DNA of 43,269 bases from a virus, in IMG/VR virus record IMGVR_UViG_3300020433_000014, positions 1 through 43,269 of that record. One strand, given 5' to 3'. Position numbers and translations under genes: made by a program. Below the pieces are notes generated by a model. That model saw nothing but the letters and a program-made list of their open reading frames with translations, ran no database searches and was not told where the DNA came from. Within the stretch, counting starts at the first letter, position 1. Each line of letters starts with the position of its first letter. Below are positions 43,200 through 43,269 of this stretch, one piece after another.

Positions 43200-43269
43200 T
43201 TAAACTGTCACGATGACTGGTTTAAATGGTTTGTTCAAGAGTCTAAAATCTTTAGATACCATATCAAAA
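43200..43269 (-). CDS. C-terminal end of a gene cut by the right edge
   Basis: An open frame enters from the right edge and ends at TAA (43202-43200). The visible residues end in DFRLLNKPFKPVIVTV. It is too short to identify. The frame could also begin at an ATG inside the window (43262-43260), which would give a 20-codon peptide; a longer truncated gene is more likely. Confidence 0.4.
   Translation of the reverse strand, partial: FDMVSKDFRLLNKPFKPVIVTV

Overview
The window is the structural (baseplate and fibre) region of a T4-like myovirus, most likely one infecting marine cyanobacteria (Prochlorococcus or Synechococcus). The evidence is T4-type baseplate wedge proteins gp25, gp6 and gp8 in T4 order, a DUF4815 structural protein, a PAAR tip protein, a small basic peptide and a 2OG-Fe(II) oxygenase of kinds I associate with cyanomyoviruses, promoter-like octamers matching the cyanomyovirus late motif NATAAATA, and AT-rich DNA. 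The host is inferred; no photosynthesis gene is present. Every supported gene lies on the minus strand, so the window reads from right to left.

Right end (about 40.4-43.3 kb): small accessory genes. In reading order these are the tail of a gene cut by the edge, a 110-aa conserved protein, a 48-aa single-pass membrane peptide, an 86-aa and a 72-aa protein, a 2OG-Fe(II) oxygenase, a 72-aa protein, a 55-aa AbrB/SpoVT-like protein and an 82-aa protein. This stretch differs from the rest: it has three sigma70-like promoters (one an exact TTGACA-18-TATAAT), four copies of GTTTTCCACA (it contains the cyanobacterial DnaA box TTTTCCACA), and a roughly 220-nt untranslated stretch after the best promoter.

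Middle (34.1-40.4 kb): a 982-aa structural protein, the PAAR tip protein, two very small genes (a 39-aa membrane peptide and a 48-aa basic peptide) joined by overlapping stop/start codons, then gp25 and gp6.

Left (1-34.1 kb): one 6600-codon gene takes almost half the window. It follows gp6, where T4 has gene 7, and combines a baseplate-like N-terminal core with many glycine-rich GSGY repeats, a YHYH-like domain, an EF-hand loop, a propeller-like region, two LamG-like jellyrolls, a tandem YPR-TDP module, helical repeats and a carbohydrate-binding-like domain. Next come a 407-aa fibre-like protein, a 1520-aa structural protein, gp8 (enlarged by inserts) and a DUF4815 protein that runs off the left edge.

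The most interesting signals are: (1) cupredoxin-like domains with a complete H...CxxHxxM type-1 copper ligand pattern in two fibre/structural proteins, two copies of the domain apparently nested in loops of a YHYH-like domain that is uninterrupted in the giant protein; (2) one glycine-rich beta module spread through five different virion proteins, including an insert in gp8; (3) the DnaA-box-like cluster and candidate untranslated RNA at the right end. Function calls rest on reading motifs by eye; no database search or structure prediction was run.
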